From Magnetovibrio sp. (GTDB taxonomy: Bacteria > Pseudomonadota > Alphaproteobacteria > Rhodospirillales > Magnetovibrionaceae): a stretch of 64,000 nt of DNA. The notes under the pieces were generated by a model, which was not told the DNA's origin, ran no database searches, and saw only the letters and a program-made list of their open reading frames with translations. The stretch's first letter is position 1. Every line of letters starts with the position of its first letter. Positions 1 through 8,940 of the stretch are shown here, in pieces. Position numbers and translations under genes: made by a program. The DNA is taken from the NCBI GenBank assembly GCA_028281525.1, contig JANQJR010000035.1, forward strand, positions 157,285 to 221,284. Direction: 5' to 3'.

Positions 1-222
1 GTTGGGCGCAGCCACCGGATCGTTCTGGGCAAACATTCCGGCACCAGCGCGGTGTTTTTGGCGTACGAGAATTTGGGACTCGATATCGACCGCATGCAAG
101 CTGAATGCATTCTCGAACGGGTGCGCCACTTCGCCACCGTCGTCAAGCGCGCGCCGGAAGATATCGATCTTTTGCGTTTTTATCAGGAAACCACCTATAT
201 GGCGGAGCGCGCTTATGCCTGA
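1..222 (+). CDS. nifV: Homocitrate synthase NifV, C-terminal fragment
   Basis: Only the last 73 codons lie in the window, in the frame starting at base 1 and ending with TGA at 220-222. The fragment contains the [11 protein letters not shown] segment typical of the C-terminal part of homocitrate and isopropylmalate synthases, followed by helical sequence ending in AERAYA. NifV condenses acetyl-CoA with 2-oxoglutarate to homocitrate, the organic ligand of the nitrogenase FeMo cofactor. Assignment to NifV rather than LeuA or a lysine-pathway homocitrate synthase rests on the downstream nif genes. The stop overlaps the cysE start by 8 bases, implying one transcript. Confidence 0.85.
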   Translation, partial: VGRSHRIVLGKHSGTSAVFLAYENLGLDIDRMQAECILERVRHFATVVKRAPEDIDLLRFYQETTYMAERAYA

Positions 223-1018
223 TCAGGCCCGAACCTTGCCGAATACCGAAATCGAAAAACCAGGTCTGCTGGGTCTGATCCGCGAGGACGTGGCTTGCGT
301 ATTCGATCGCGATCCTGCCGCGCGCACCAAGATGGAAGTGTTGACCACCTATCCTGGTGTACATGCGGTGATCAATCACCGTATCGCGCACAAACTGTGG
401 AAAAAGGGCTGGCGCTACGGTGCGCGGCTGTGGGCGTTCCTGTCGCGCATGTTCACCGGCATCGAAATCCATCCCGGCGCGACCATCGGGCGGCGTTTCT
501 TCATCGATCACGGCACCGGCGTGGTGATCGGGGAGACGGCGGAGGTCGGCGATGATGTGACGCTGTATCACGGTGTGACATTGGGCGGCACGTCGTGGAG
601 CCGGGGTAAACGCCATCCGTCCTTGGAGGACGGCGTGGTGGTCGGCGGCGGTGCGATGATCCTGGGCCCCGTGGTGATCGGCCGTGGCGCCAAAGTGGGC
701 GCCAACTCCGTGGTGATCAGTGACGTTCCGGCGGAACGCACCGTGGTTGGCATTCCCGGGCGTGTGGTGCAGAGCCAGGACACGGGACATCTGAACCCGG
801 CGGGTGTGGACTTGAACCACCATCTCATTCCCGACCCGGTGGCGGATGCCATGTCCTGCGTCTTGGAACGCTTGGCCGCCATCGAGATCCAGATCGGTAT
901 CAAAGACGGCAACTGCATAGAATGCGAAGGTGATGCGGTGTGCACCAACGTCAGCGACGAGGCACGCAAACGCGGGCGCAATCACATCCCGTCAACCCGT
1001 GTTGTGGGGGCCGAGTGA
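215..1018 (+). CDS. cysE: Serine O-acetyltransferase, nif-linked CysE
   Basis: A 267-aa protein that acetylates L-serine with acetyl-CoA to give O-acetylserine, the precursor of cysteine. The left-handed beta-helix hexapeptide repeats are clear around residues 85-190, including [18 protein letters not shown] and LYHGVTLGG, with the catalytic His in the DHGTG motif, and the fold closes with VVGIPGRVV. The ATG at 215 lies inside the end of nifV, and the open frame further upstream is only the nifV shadow. CysE copies in nif operons are thought to boost cysteine supply for Fe-S cluster assembly. The stop overlaps the next start (TGATG at 1016-1020). Confidence 0.95.
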   Translation: MPDQARTLPNTEIEKPGLLGLIREDVACVFDRDPAARTKMEVLTTYPGVHAVINHRIAHKLWKKGWRYGARLWAFLSRMFTGIEIHPGATIGRRFFIDHGTGVVIGETAEVGDDVTLYHGVTLGGTSWSRGKRHPSLEDGVVVGGGAMILGPVVIGRGAKVGANSVVISDVPAERTVVGIPGRVVQSQDTGHLNPAGVDLNHHLIPDPVADAMSCVLERLAAIEIQIGIKDGNCIECEGDAVCTNVSDEARKRGRNHIPSTRVVGAE

Positions 1019-1524
1019 TGGACTTGCTCGCCTATGAAGCCGGTGAGATGTATTTCGACGAACCGCTGGACGCCAAGGCCGAGGCCTTGATCCGCCAGGC
1101 CAGCGAGACTTACGGCGAACCCGAAGCCGAAGGTTTCCTGCGCGAAGCCTTAAAGATCGCACCGGAACACCTGACAGTGTTGGTGGCGTTTTACCGCTTT
1201 CACTTTTATCGCCAACAGTACGTCGAAGCGTTGGCCATCGCTACGCAGGTGTTGGAGATCGTCGCGCGGCGCCTCGACATCGCACCGGATTGGCGGGATG
1301 TGTCGTTGAGCGATATGGCCCGTGCGGCGGACCTGGGCGCGGAATTGGTGCGGTTTTATCTGCATGCGTTGAAAGGCGCGGGCTACCTGCTTTTGCGTTT
1401 GGGTGATTCTGAACGCGGGCTTGCACGGTTCGACAAAGTGGCGGAACTGGATACCAAGGATCGCATCGGCGCGGCCGCCTTGGCCGAAGTCGCGCGCGAA
1501 GCCTTAGGCTCCAGCGCCACCTGA
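1018..1524 (+). CDS. nif-operon TPR-like protein of unknown function
   Basis: A 168-aa soluble, all-helical protein without signal peptide. The pattern LREALKIAPEHLTVLVAFYRF followed by helices with YVEALAIATQVLEI and ERGLARFDKVAELD resembles degenerate tetratricopeptide repeats, suggesting a scaffold or adaptor. The start at 1018 overlaps the cysE stop, so translation is probably coupled, and nifW begins 26 bases downstream. A small unnamed orf commonly sits between cysE and nifW in other diazotrophs. Its role is not known to me; assistance in nitrogenase maturation is inferred from position only. Confidence 0.7.
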   Translation: MDLLAYEAGEMYFDEPLDAKAEALIRQASETYGEPEAEGFLREALKIAPEHLTVLVAFYRFHFYRQQYVEALAIATQVLEIVARRLDIAPDWRDVSLSDMARAADLGAELVRFYLHALKGAGYLLLRLGDSERGLARFDKVAELDTKDRIGAAALAEVAREALGSSAT

Positions 1525-1550
1525 CAAGAACACACATAGGAGAAACAGAC

Positions 1551-1883
1551 ATGTTCGATTTTGACGCGGAATTGGAAGACGACCTGTCCGAACTGGAAGG
1601 CGCAGAAGATTTTCTGAATTACTTCGATATCCCGTTCGAGGCGAACGTGGTGCATGCCTACCGCCTGCACATCTTGCAGAAATTCCACGACGATCTGGCT
1701 CAGGTCGAAAGCCCGCCCGAAGACGAGACTGAGCGCAAAGCGTTGTACGCCGACCTGCTGAGCAAGGCCTATCAGGCGTTCATTGATTCGGATCCCAAAA
1801 CCGAAAAGGTCCTGCAAGTTTACAAATCCCTGGACCAAGATTCTGAGCCCGCATTCGTGCCGCTCGACAGTTTGCTGAAATAA
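1551..1883 (+). CDS. nifW: Nitrogenase stabilising/protective protein NifW
   Basis: A 110-aa acidic protein of typical NifW length. The family core is recognisable: a short helix with ELEGAEDFLNYFDIPFE, then VVHAYRLHILQKFHDDL, and the C-terminal VYKSLDQ and FVPLDSLLK. NifW associates with the MoFe protein and supports its activity or oxygen tolerance; the mechanism is unsettled. An AGGAGA ribosome site lies about 8 bases before the ATG. It sits between the TPR-like orf and nifZ, as in classical nif operons. Confidence 0.9.
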   Translation: MFDFDAELEDDLSELEGAEDFLNYFDIPFEANVVHAYRLHILQKFHDDLAQVESPPEDETERKALYADLLSKAYQAFIDSDPKTEKVLQVYKSLDQDSEPAFVPLDSLLK

Positions 1884-1893
1884 AGGCCAGACC

Positions 1894-2379
1894 ATGATCG
1901 CAGAATTCGAAATCGGCGACGAAGTCCGCGTGATCCGCAATGTGCGCAACGACGGCACGTTCCCGGGACTGGAAGTCGGCAACCTGATCATGCGCCGGGG
2001 CTCTGTCGGGACCGTGGTGGACCGCGGCACCTTTCTACAGGACCAGATTGTCTACACCGTGCACTTCCTCGGTGACGATCGGGTTGTGGGATGCCGCGAA
2101 GAAGAATTGATCGCGGCCGACGCACCGTGGAACCCGTCCAAGTTCGAATTCCGCGATAAGGTCGTGGCGCTGAAAAGCTTTGCGGTCGACGGCGAGGTCA
2201 TCGCCGAAGCTGGAGCCGAAGGTGAAATCCTCAAAGTCTTGCGCGAGACGGAAGGGGAGATGGCCTATCACGTGCGCTTTCCCGGCCACACCTTGCAAAT
2301 CCTCGAAAGCCGTCTCGATTGGGCCGATCCGGAATACGGCCGTCAGCAGGAACAGTGGCTCAAGGAGCATTCGGCATGA
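1894..2379 (+). CDS. nifZ: Nitrogen fixation protein NifZ, double-domain form
   Basis: A 161-aa protein with two successive copies of the small beta-barrel NifZ domain. Copy one covers about residues 4-72 (FEIGDEVRVIRNVRNDGTFPG, RRGSVGTVVDRGTF, IYTVHFL). Copy two covers about residues 83-145 (FEFRDKVVALKSF, AGAEGEILKV, YHVRFPGHTLQI). NifZ acts in maturation of the MoFe protein, helping form the second P-cluster. It follows nifW by 10 bases, and its stop overlaps the nifM start in an ATGA, so nifWZM are likely translationally coupled. Confidence 0.9.
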   Translation: MIAEFEIGDEVRVIRNVRNDGTFPGLEVGNLIMRRGSVGTVVDRGTFLQDQIVYTVHFLGDDRVVGCREEELIAADAPWNPSKFEFRDKVVALKSFAVDGEVIAEAGAEGEILKVLRETEGEMAYHVRFPGHTLQILESRLDWADPEYGRQQEQWLKEHSA

Positions 2380-3245
2380 ACAAGGCATCGCCCTCCACCT
2401 TGCCGCCCCTGGACGACCGTGGTCTGCACGCCTATCACATCTTGCGTGCGGCGGTGGAAATCTATGGCAAGCAGCCCGGTGAGTTGGAAGCGAGCGAACT
2501 GAGCACCGCAACCGCACGGGCCGAACAGGCGCGGGAGCTGGAAAACCTGGTGTTGCGCAGCGATAACGGGCGGCGCGTGTCCATCCCAGACGTCGCCGTC
2601 GACGATGCCATAGACCGTATCCGGGCGCGCTATGAAAACGACAACGCGTTCAAACAGTCGTTGTTGGAAAGCGGTGTAGTGGAATCCGATCTGCGCCGCG
2701 CATTGTGGCGCGAATTGGCGTTCGATGCGGTGCTGTCCATGGTCAGCGACGCGTGCGAGCCGGTGACGGATGCAGAGATCGAGGCCTACTATGAGAACAA
2801 CCCCAGGCATTTCAATCGTCCCGAATTGCGCACCGTGCGCCACATCCTGATCACCATCAACGACGACTACGCCGAAAATACCCGCGAACAGGCGCTCAAG
2901 CGCATCACGGATATTGCGGAGCACTTGGCCATCGATCCTGGCGATTTCGCGGATCAGGCCAGGACACAGTCCGAATGCCCCACGGCCTTGGAAGGGGGGC
3001 TGCTTGGGCACGCGCCGCAAGGCAAGCTCTATCCGGAATTAGACGCAGCGCTGTTTGCCCTGAACGAGGGCGATATCGCGGGTCCCATCGAAACGGAAGC
3101 GGGTTTTCACATGATCCTGTGCGAAAAAATTCAGCCCGGCGCCGTGATTACACTGGATGAGGCGCGTGAAAAGCTGCGCGAACACTTGACCAACACGCGG
3201 CGCAAAGCCGCACAAAAGGCCTGGATCGAAGGTCTCAAAACTTAA
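2376..3245 (+). CDS. nifM: NifM-like peptidyl-prolyl cis-trans isomerase
   Basis: A 289-aa protein with a helical N-terminal half and a parvulin (PpiC) domain at about residues 150-265, visible as LRTVRHILITINDDY, a family-typical GGLLGHAPQGKLYPELDAAL segment and GPIETEAGFHMI. No signal peptide is present, unlike periplasmic parvulins, and the position directly after nifZ makes it NifM, the isomerase needed for an active Fe protein (NifH). The start at 2376 overlaps the nifZ stop. The N-terminal half matches no strong motif I can recall, so the name rests on domain and context together. Confidence 0.85.
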   Translation: MNKASPSTLPPLDDRGLHAYHILRAAVEIYGKQPGELEASELSTATARAEQARELENLVLRSDNGRRVSIPDVAVDDAIDRIRARYENDNAFKQSLLESGVVESDLRRALWRELAFDAVLSMVSDACEPVTDAEIEAYYENNPRHFNRPELRTVRHILITINDDYAENTREQALKRITDIAEHLAIDPGDFADQARTQSECPTALEGGLLGHAPQGKLYPELDAALFALNEGDIAGPIETEAGFHMILCEKIQPGAVITLDEAREKLREHLTNTRRKAAQKAWIEGLKT

Positions 3246-3288
3246 ACCCGCCCAGACAACCCATCTTATTGGAGACAGGTGAATTCCC

Positions 3289-3657
3289 ATGGCGAATATT
3301 TATTTCAGCTCCCCCATCATGAAGAAAAACAAAAAAGTCGAGGCCGTCGCCGGTTCCCTCGACACCATTTTGAAAGTGGCCAAGGCCAACGGCGTCGGCA
3401 TCCCGCACGAATGCGAAGACGGCGAATGCGGGTCGTGCCTAATCAAGGTCACCCACTTGGACGGCGAGCGCATTAAAGGCCAGATGTTGACTGACAAGGA
3501 ACGCGAAGTTTTGAAGTCCGTCGGCAAACTGTCCAACAAGGAAATCGAGAAGGCCTACGTCAACGATCTGCCACCGACCTACCGCCTGGCGTGTCAGTGC
3601 GTGGTCACCGACGAGGATTTGCTGGTGCAATTCACCGGTGAACCCGGCGGGGCGTAA
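3289..3657 (+). CDS. 2Fe-2S ferredoxin of the Shethna protein II (FeSII) type
   Basis: A 122-aa plant-type ferredoxin with cluster ligands Cys42, Cys47, Cys50 ([11 protein letters not shown]) and Cys102 (YRLACQC). The N-terminal IYFSSP, the [15 protein letters not shown] segment, [14 protein letters not shown], the [10 protein letters not shown] stretch and the terminal FTGEPGGA agree closely with what I remember of Azotobacter vinelandii FeSII, which is also 122 aa. FeSII binds oxidised nitrogenase under oxygen stress and forms an inactive, protected complex. The gene has a GGAGACAGG ribosome site and follows nifM by 43 bases. A simple electron-donor role is the alternative. Confidence 0.88.
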   Translation: MANIYFSSPIMKKNKKVEAVAGSLDTILKVAKANGVGIPHECEDGECGSCLIKVTHLDGERIKGQMLTDKEREVLKSVGKLSNKEIEKAYVNDLPPTYRLACQCVVTDEDLLVQFTGEPGGA

Positions 3658-3771
3658 TAAACGGCGCCAGTGAGAACCGTCCGACTTTAGCGCAGAGTTA
3701 ACCTCGCAGTTGCGTTTCGATTTTCGTTGGCACAAAGTGGGGGGACTTCATCACAACAGGTCCTCCCCGCC

Positions 3772-4242
3772 ATGTCCGAAACTTACGATCCCGACACGTT
3801 AGCCCAAGCCGTCGCGAGAGGCATGACCGCGCGCGACAACGCCGCACAGGCCATGGGCGTGGAAATCTTCGACGTCAAAGCCGGTTCGGCTGCGGCGCGC
3901 ATTGTCGTGCGCGAAGACATGCTGAATTTTCACGGCACCTGTCACGGCGGTCTGATGTACGCCTTCGCCACCAGCGTGCTGGCGTATGTGATGAACGGTG
4001 ACAACCGTGCGGCGGTGGCGCAGGCGTGTTCCATCAACTACACCCGTCCCGCGCAATTGGGGGACGAACTGACGGCGCGCTGCCGGGCGGTCAACCAAGC
4101 GGGGCGCAGTGGCGTTTACGATATAGAAGTGACCAACCAGAAGGGCGAGACGGTGGCGTTGTTGCGCGGCCAGTCGAGCAAGATCAAGGGCGAAGCCGTG
4201 CCTGGGCTCAACGTGGAATTCGGCATCGAGGGTATGGGCTAA
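3772..4242 (+). CDS. PaaI-like hotdog thioesterase with altered active site
   Basis: A 156-aa protein of the PaaI/hydroxyphenylacetyl-CoA thioesterase family, a cytosolic hotdog fold that usually hydrolyses acyl-CoA. Helix start and motif are clear: NFHGTCHGG at residues 52-60, the central beta strands SINYTRPAQLGDELTARC, and YDIEVTNQKGE. In family members the helix after HGG carries the catalytic Asp (LAD); here the aligned residue is Thr67 (FATS). The ATG at 3772 is chosen because it matches the family start. No paa genes are nearby, so the substrate is unknown. Confidence 0.75.
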   Translation: MSETYDPDTLAQAVARGMTARDNAAQAMGVEIFDVKAGSAAARIVVREDMLNFHGTCHGGLMYAFATSVLAYVMNGDNRAAVAQACSINYTRPAQLGDELTARCRAVNQAGRSGVYDIEVTNQKGETVALLRGQSSKIKGEAVPGLNVEFGIEGMG

Positions 4243-4514
4243 CTCAGCTGGCTGAAAACCTTGAGGTGATGCGTGTGCGCCGGGACTTGCGTGTGAAGCA
4301 TGGCGGCTTTGCTCCGGATGCACGGATTTTCGCCTGTCGGATCATGGCGTTCTGGCCTATAGTCCATCGACACTGTACAATTTCCAAGAATACCGCGCCG
4401 TTGGGTTGGATTGACGGATAATCCCCGTACAATTCATGCCTGTGCTTTATCGGCGTGGAGCTTTGGCGTCCCCAGGCGCCGTATAGATTTTTTAGGACCA
4501 GGCCGCAATACATC
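4243..4514. other. Intergenic region before maeB, no gene seen
   Basis: This 272-base stretch separates the thioesterase from malic enzyme. No reading frame looks like a real protein on either strand, and no clear hairpin terminator or palindrome was found. It presumably contains the maeB promoter. Confidence 0.5.
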
Positions 4515-6803
4515 ATGACCCGAAGCGTAAACCGCGACGCCGCTCTGTCGTATCACGAGAACCCGAAACCCGGGAAACTCTGCATCACCCCCACCAAACC
4601 ACTGGCCAATCAGCGCGATTTGTCTCTGGCCTATTCGCCGGGGGTCGCGGATGCCTGTGAAGCCATTGTCGAGGATGCGGCCAACGCGGCGCGTTACACC
4701 ACACGGGGCAATTTGGTCGGCGTGGTGACCAACGGCACGGCGGTACTGGGTCTTGGCGACATCGGCCCGCTGGCGGCCAAGCCGGTGATGGAAGGCAAAG
4801 CGGTGCTGTTCAAGAAGTTCGCGGGCATCGACGTGTTCGACATCGAGTTGGACGAAAAGGACCCGCACAAACTTTCCGAGGCCATCGCCATGCTGGAACC
4901 CACTTTCGGCGCGATCAACTTGGAAGACATCAAGGCGCCCGATTGCTTCATCGTCGAAAGCACACTGCGCGAGCGCATGAATATTCCCGTCTTTCACGAT
5001 GATCAGCACGGCACCGCCATCGTCGTCGGCACGGCGGTTTTGAACGGTCTGCGCTTGGTGGGCAAGAACATCGAAGATATCAAAATCGTGTCCACCGGCG
5101 GGGGCGCGGCGGGCATCGCGTGCCTGGACATGCTGCTCTTGATGGGGGCAAAGCGTAAAAACGTCTACCTGTCCGATCACATCGGCGTGTGTCACCAAGG
5201 CCGCGAAGAGGGCATGACCGACCAGAAAGCCGCCTATGCCCAGGATACCGACGCACGCACGCTCGATGACGTGATTTCCGGCGCGGATTTGTTTTTGGGC
5301 CTGTCCGCGCCCGGCGTGCTGTCGGGCGACATGGTCGCCAAGATGGCGTCAAACCCGATCGTCTTGGCGCTCGCCAATCCGGAACCGGAGATTCGTCCCG
5401 AAGCGGTGCGTGAAGTCAGGTCCGACGCCATCATCGCCACCGGACGCTCCGACTATCCCAACCAAGTCAACAACGTTTTGTGTTTTCCGTTTATTTTCCG
5501 CGGTGCGCTCGACGTTGGCGCGACCCAAGTCAACGACGACATGAAGCTGGCGTGCGTCAAGGCCTTGGCTGATCTGGCGCACGCGGAATCGTCGGCGGAA
5601 GTCGCCGCGGCGTATCGCGGCGAAGATTTGGTGTTCGGTCCCGATTACCTGATCCCTAAGCCTTTCGACCCACGTCTGATCGTCCAGATCGCGCCCGCTG
5701 TGGCGCGCGCCGCTATGGACAGCGGCGTGGCGACCCGGCCCATTGAAGATTTCGACGCTTATCGTGAAAATCTGGAACGTTTCGTCTACCGCTCCGGCAT
5801 GTTGATGAAGCCTGTGATCGAAAGCGCCAAACGCGACGTGCGCCGGGTGGTTTTTGCTGAAGGTGAAGACGAGCGCGTCTTGCGGTGTGTGCAGGCGCTC
5901 TTGGACGAGGGCATGGCGGAACCGATATTGGTGGGCCGCCCCGAAGTCATCGGGCACCGTGTGAACAAACTGGGTCTGCGTATAAGCGACGTGGAAATTT
6001 GCAACCCGGAAGACGATCCGCGATACCGTGAATACTGGCAGCTCTACCACAGCCTCAACGAACGCAAGGGCGTATCGCCGGAAGCGGCCAAGACCATCAT
6101 CCGCACCAACACCACCGCGATCGGCGCGATCATGGTCAAGCGGGGCGAGGCGGATGCGATGATTTGCGGTGCGTACGGCCAGTACATGTGGCATCAGCGC
6201 TATGTCATGGACGTGATCGGGCGACGTCCGGATTGCTCCATCATGGCGGCATTGAGTGTCATGATCCAGCCCACCGGCACCGTGTTCCTGGCGGACACCT
6301 ACGTCAACCCGGACCCGACCCCCGAAGAGCTGGCGGAGATCACCTTGCTGGCGGCGGAAGAGGTGCGTCGTTTCGGCATCGAGCCCAAGGTCGCGTTGCT
6401 GAGCCATTCCAACTTCGGAAACGTGAACAACCCTTCGGCGATGAAGATGCGCCGGACGGTGGAAATCCTCGACGAGTTGGCGCCCAGCTTCGAATACGAA
6501 GGAGAAATGCATGCCGACGCGGCGCTGGATGAAGATATCCGCAAGCGCATCTTCCCCAATTCGCGCCTCAATGGTCCGGCGAACCTGTTGATCATGCCGA
6601 ACCTGGATGCGGCCAACACCTCTTCCAATCTGCTCAAGATTATGGGCAATGGTCTGCGTGTGGGACCGGTTCTACTGGGTGCGGCGCAGCCGGCGCACAT
6701 CGTTACGCCTTCCGTCACAGCGCGTGGTTTGTTCAATCTGACGGCGTTGGCCTGCGTCGAAGCGCAGTTGGCTGAAAGCAGCCCAAGGCTGGATGGGATT
6801 TGA
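4515..6803 (+). CDS. maeB: NADP-type malic enzyme fused to phosphotransacetylase-like domain
   Basis: A 763-aa two-domain protein. Residues 1 to about 420 form malic enzyme, oxidatively decarboxylating malate to pyruvate, with [23 protein letters not shown] and a [14 protein letters not shown] nucleotide-binding segment. From about residue 430 a phosphate acetyltransferase-like domain follows ([40 protein letters not shown]), usually regulatory rather than catalytic in MaeB. Length agrees with the roughly 760-aa MaeB family. The ATG at 4515 starts at [17 protein letters not shown]; the frame upstream lacks family similarity. The gene is monocistronic and converges on the tetR gene with a 23-base gap. 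Confidence 0.95.
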   Translation: MTRSVNRDAALSYHENPKPGKLCITPTKPLANQRDLSLAYSPGVADACEAIVEDAANAARYTTRGNLVGVVTNGTAVLGLGDIGPLAAKPVMEGKAVLFKKFAGIDVFDIELDEKDPHKLSEAIAMLEPTFGAINLEDIKAPDCFIVESTLRERMNIPVFHDDQHGTAIVVGTAVLNGLRLVGKNIEDIKIVSTGGGAAGIACLDMLLLMGAKRKNVYLSDHIGVCHQGREEGMTDQKAAYAQDTDARTLDDVISGADLFLGLSAPGVLSGDMVAKMASNPIVLALANPEPEIRPEAVREVRSDAIIATGRSDYPNQVNNVLCFPFIFRGALDVGATQVNDDMKLACVKALADLAHAESSAEVAAAYRGEDLVFGPDYLIPKPFDPRLIVQIAPAVARAAMDSGVATRPIEDFDAYRENLERFVYRSGMLMKPVIESAKRDVRRVVFAEGEDERVLRCVQALLDEGMAEPILVGRPEVIGHRVNKLGLRISDVEICNPEDDPRYREYWQLYHSLNERKGVSPEAAKTIIRTNTTAIGAIMVKRGEADAMICGAYGQYMWHQRYVMDVIGRRPDCSIMAALSVMIQPTGTVFLADTYVNPDPTPEELAEITLLAAEEVRRFGIEPKVALLSHSNFGNVNNPSAMKMRRTVEILDELAPSFEYEGEMHADAALDEDIRKRIFPNSRLNGPANLLIMPNLDAANTSSNLLKIMGNGLRVGPVLLGAAQPAHIVTPSVTARGLFNLTALACVEAQLAESSPRLDGI

Positions 6804-6826
6804 GGCTCGAATTGAAGGCGCGACCC

Positions 6827-7507
6827 CTAAGCGTACTTGGCGATAATCGCTTTCTGAGCCACGTCGGCGCCGGCCAAAAATGCGCGGACGTCGTTTGCGA
6901 TCGCTTCTTTGTGATTATCGACCATCGGCAAGTTGTAAACGAAGTGACGGATGGCGCGATAGAAGAACATGCCGTGCAGGCTCCATGTCAGTTCCACCTC
7001 CTCGTCACTGATGGGGATCTCATCCACCGGCGGCAGGCCGAAGTCATGGCGCATTTCGGTGCAGTATGGCTCCAGTAGGTTCGCGCGCACATGGCGCAGA
7101 TAGCGGTGGTTGATGTCCATGCCTTTCAGGCCGGAAAAAACGAAGATGCGCACCCACACATAATCGTAAATGGCGTCGGCGTATTCATGATAGAAACGGA
7201 TCATGCGGTCGGCCAGCGGTTGGCTGCGGTCCGCGATCAGGTCTTCCCATTCCGGATTCCAACGGCCCACGTACACTTCATCGTAAACCCGTTCGATCAG
7301 GCTCTCTTTGCTGGGAAAGTAGCGATAAAGCAAGGGTTGAGTAATACCGATGCGATCCGCCAAATCGCGTGTTTTGCCTTCCAAGCCATGTTCGGCAAAG
7401 AATTTGATCGCCTCTTCGACGATATGCGCTTCACGTTTTTCGCGGTCCATGCGTTTGCGCGGCCGTCGTTGCGTGTCGGTGGCCGCAGATGTTTGTGGAT
7501 TTGACAT
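6827..7507 (-). CDS. TetR/AcrR-family transcriptional regulator
   Basis: A 226-aa protein with a TetR-type helix-turn-helix at about residues 20-65 (HIVEEAIKFFAEHGLEGKTR, DLADRIGITQPLLYRYFPSKESL) and a helical ligand-binding region. The ATG at 7507 was preferred to one 18 codons upstream because a GGAGG ribosome site sits 11 bases before it. The C-terminal region ends in AIIAKYA. No adjacent divergent transporter or catabolic gene identifies its target. Autoregulation from the 7508-7849 region is possible. Confidence 0.85.
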   Translation of the reverse strand: MSNPQTSAATDTQRRPRKRMDREKREAHIVEEAIKFFAEHGLEGKTRDLADRIGITQPLLYRYFPSKESLIERVYDEVYVGRWNPEWEDLIADRSQPLADRMIRFYHEYADAIYDYVWVRIFVFSGLKGMDINHRYLRHVRANLLEPYCTEMRHDFGLPPVDEIPISDEEVELTWSLHGMFFYRAIRHFVYNLPMVDNHKEAIANDVRAFLAGADVAQKAIIAKYA

Positions 7508-7849
7508 GCCTAATTTGTCCTCCACGCGAGAGCTAAAACTCCACTCGCCGACGTCATCCACAAAACCTGTTTTCAGGCCAATTATGATTTTTATATGGGC
7601 GGTTTTTTGCCTTTCGGCTCATTTGCGGTGGCGTCGGCACTGTCCACACCAAGGGCGCACCCTAGAAGCCAGCTTTCCCGGTACACGGGCGAGCCATGGG
7701 GGCAGTGTTATACTTAGGTTATATATGGAGCCGGACCGGCGTTGGAAAAGGACTTTTTCAACATCCCTATTCAGGGGGGGCTCAGTCGTCGGTGCGTTCG
7801 GAAACTGTGCCTGACCGGGGGCAGGGCCCAGATCATGCGGGGGGATGTT
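7508..7849. other. Intergenic region upstream of tetR
   Basis: A 342-base gap between the start of tetR and the end of the LpxH-like gene, both on the minus strand. It must carry the tetR promoter. A TTATACTTAGGTTATATATGG stretch near 7708-7730 is AT-rich and could be a plus-strand promoter, but no convincing gene follows it. Open frames here look like shadows. Confidence 0.4.
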
Positions 7850-8650
7850 TTATTCCGCGGCGGTCGGAAGCATTTCCGGTGTGCGCGCGCCGGATTGCAA
7901 GTGTTCGCCCCAACGCAGGATAAACAGATCGCCGCTGTTGTCTTCCACCAAGGCGGAGCAGCTTTCCACCCAATCGCCGTCGTTGCAATAGAGCACTTTG
8001 CCGATCTGGCGAGTTTCCGGGTGGTGGATATGACCACAGACAATGCCGTCCAGGCCGCGTTTTTCGACCATGGCGGCGACGGCCTCTTCATATTCGGCGA
8101 TGAACTTGACGGCGTTTTTAACCTTGTATTTGAGATATGCGGACAAGGACCAATACTTGAAGCCGAGCCTTGTGCGCGCACGGTTGAGCCAACTGTTGAG
8201 CACCAACAGAAACATATAGGCCCCATCGCCGACCATCGCCAGCCACTTGGCGTAACGCACGATGGCGTCGAACTCATCGCCGTGAGTGACCAGAAGCTTG
8301 CGCCCGTCCGCGGTTTCGTGAATGGCCTCTTTTTGCACTTCGACCCCGCCGAAGTGCAGGCCGGCATAGTCACGGGCGAATTCATCGTGATTGCCGGGCA
8401 CGTATACCACGCGGGTGCCTTTGCGCGCCTTGCGCAGAATTTTCTGCACCACGTCGTTGTGCGCCTGGGGCCAGTACCAGGACCGCTTCAAGCGCCAGCC
8501 GTCAATGATGTCGCCGACCAGATACAGCGTGTCGCATTCCACGCTGCGCAGGAAATCCAGGAGTAAATCCGCTTGGCAGCCGATGCTGCCCAGATGCAAA
8601 TCGGAAATCCAGACGGTGCGGTAGCGGCGCGTGGTGTTCATTGTGTTCAT
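7850..8650 (-). CDS. LpxH/COG2908-like calcineurin-type phosphohydrolase
   Basis: A 266-aa metallophosphoesterase with the ordered metal-binding motifs DLHLGS, GDIIDGW, GNHDE, THGDE and GHIHHP spread over residues 15-210. This arrangement is that of UDP-2,3-diacylglucosamine diphosphatase-like enzymes, which release lipid X in lipid A synthesis. Many alphaproteobacteria use LpxI for that step, so this could be a paralogue with another phosphoester substrate. Several Met codons are in frame at the start; 8650 has GGAG ten bases upstream. It lies 290 bases downstream of phnA on the same strand and is probably transcribed separately. Confidence 0.8.
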   Translation of the reverse strand: MNTMNTTRRYRTVWISDLHLGSIGCQADLLLDFLRSVECDTLYLVGDIIDGWRLKRSWYWPQAHNDVVQKILRKARKGTRVVYVPGNHDEFARDYAGLHFGGVEVQKEAIHETADGRKLLVTHGDEFDAIVRYAKWLAMVGDGAYMFLLVLNSWLNRARTRLGFKYWSLSAYLKYKVKNAVKFIAEYEEAVAAMVEKRGLDGIVCGHIHHPETRQIGKVLYCNDGDWVESCSALVEDNSGDLFILRWGEHLQSGARTPEMLPTAAE

Positions 8651-8940
8651 TGGCCCGGCGCTCCAGAAATTCACCCTGGATCATAAGAACGTGTTCCTGG
8701 ATGCGGATATGACACGCACTCGTTTACAATTGGATGTCAGTTTGGCGGTGTCCCGAAAGATTCACGGAGCCTACACAGAGCCTTAACCAAACCGCCGCCG
8801 AGCATTCACAAAACCAGCGATTTGACGCAAAACATGGTCGTTTCATAGGCTCAACAACCATATGTTGGGCATGGTAACGACGCTTCATACTAACGGGAAA
8901 CAAGGCATGATTCCCCGATTCGCGCGAAGGATGGGAACGT
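8651..8940. other. Intergenic region, no gene seen
   Basis: A 290-base gap between phnA and the LpxH-like gene on the minus strand. I see no convincing small gene and no strong terminator hairpin. It likely carries the promoter of the LpxH-like gene. Confidence 0.4.

Noticed and set aside
2..214. Frame extension of cysE to base 2
   Set aside because: This is the +1 shadow of nifV; serine acetyltransferase similarity starts at 215.
5349..6512. Long minus-strand frame opposite maeB
   Set aside because: His/Arg-rich shadow of the malic enzyme-PTA coding region.
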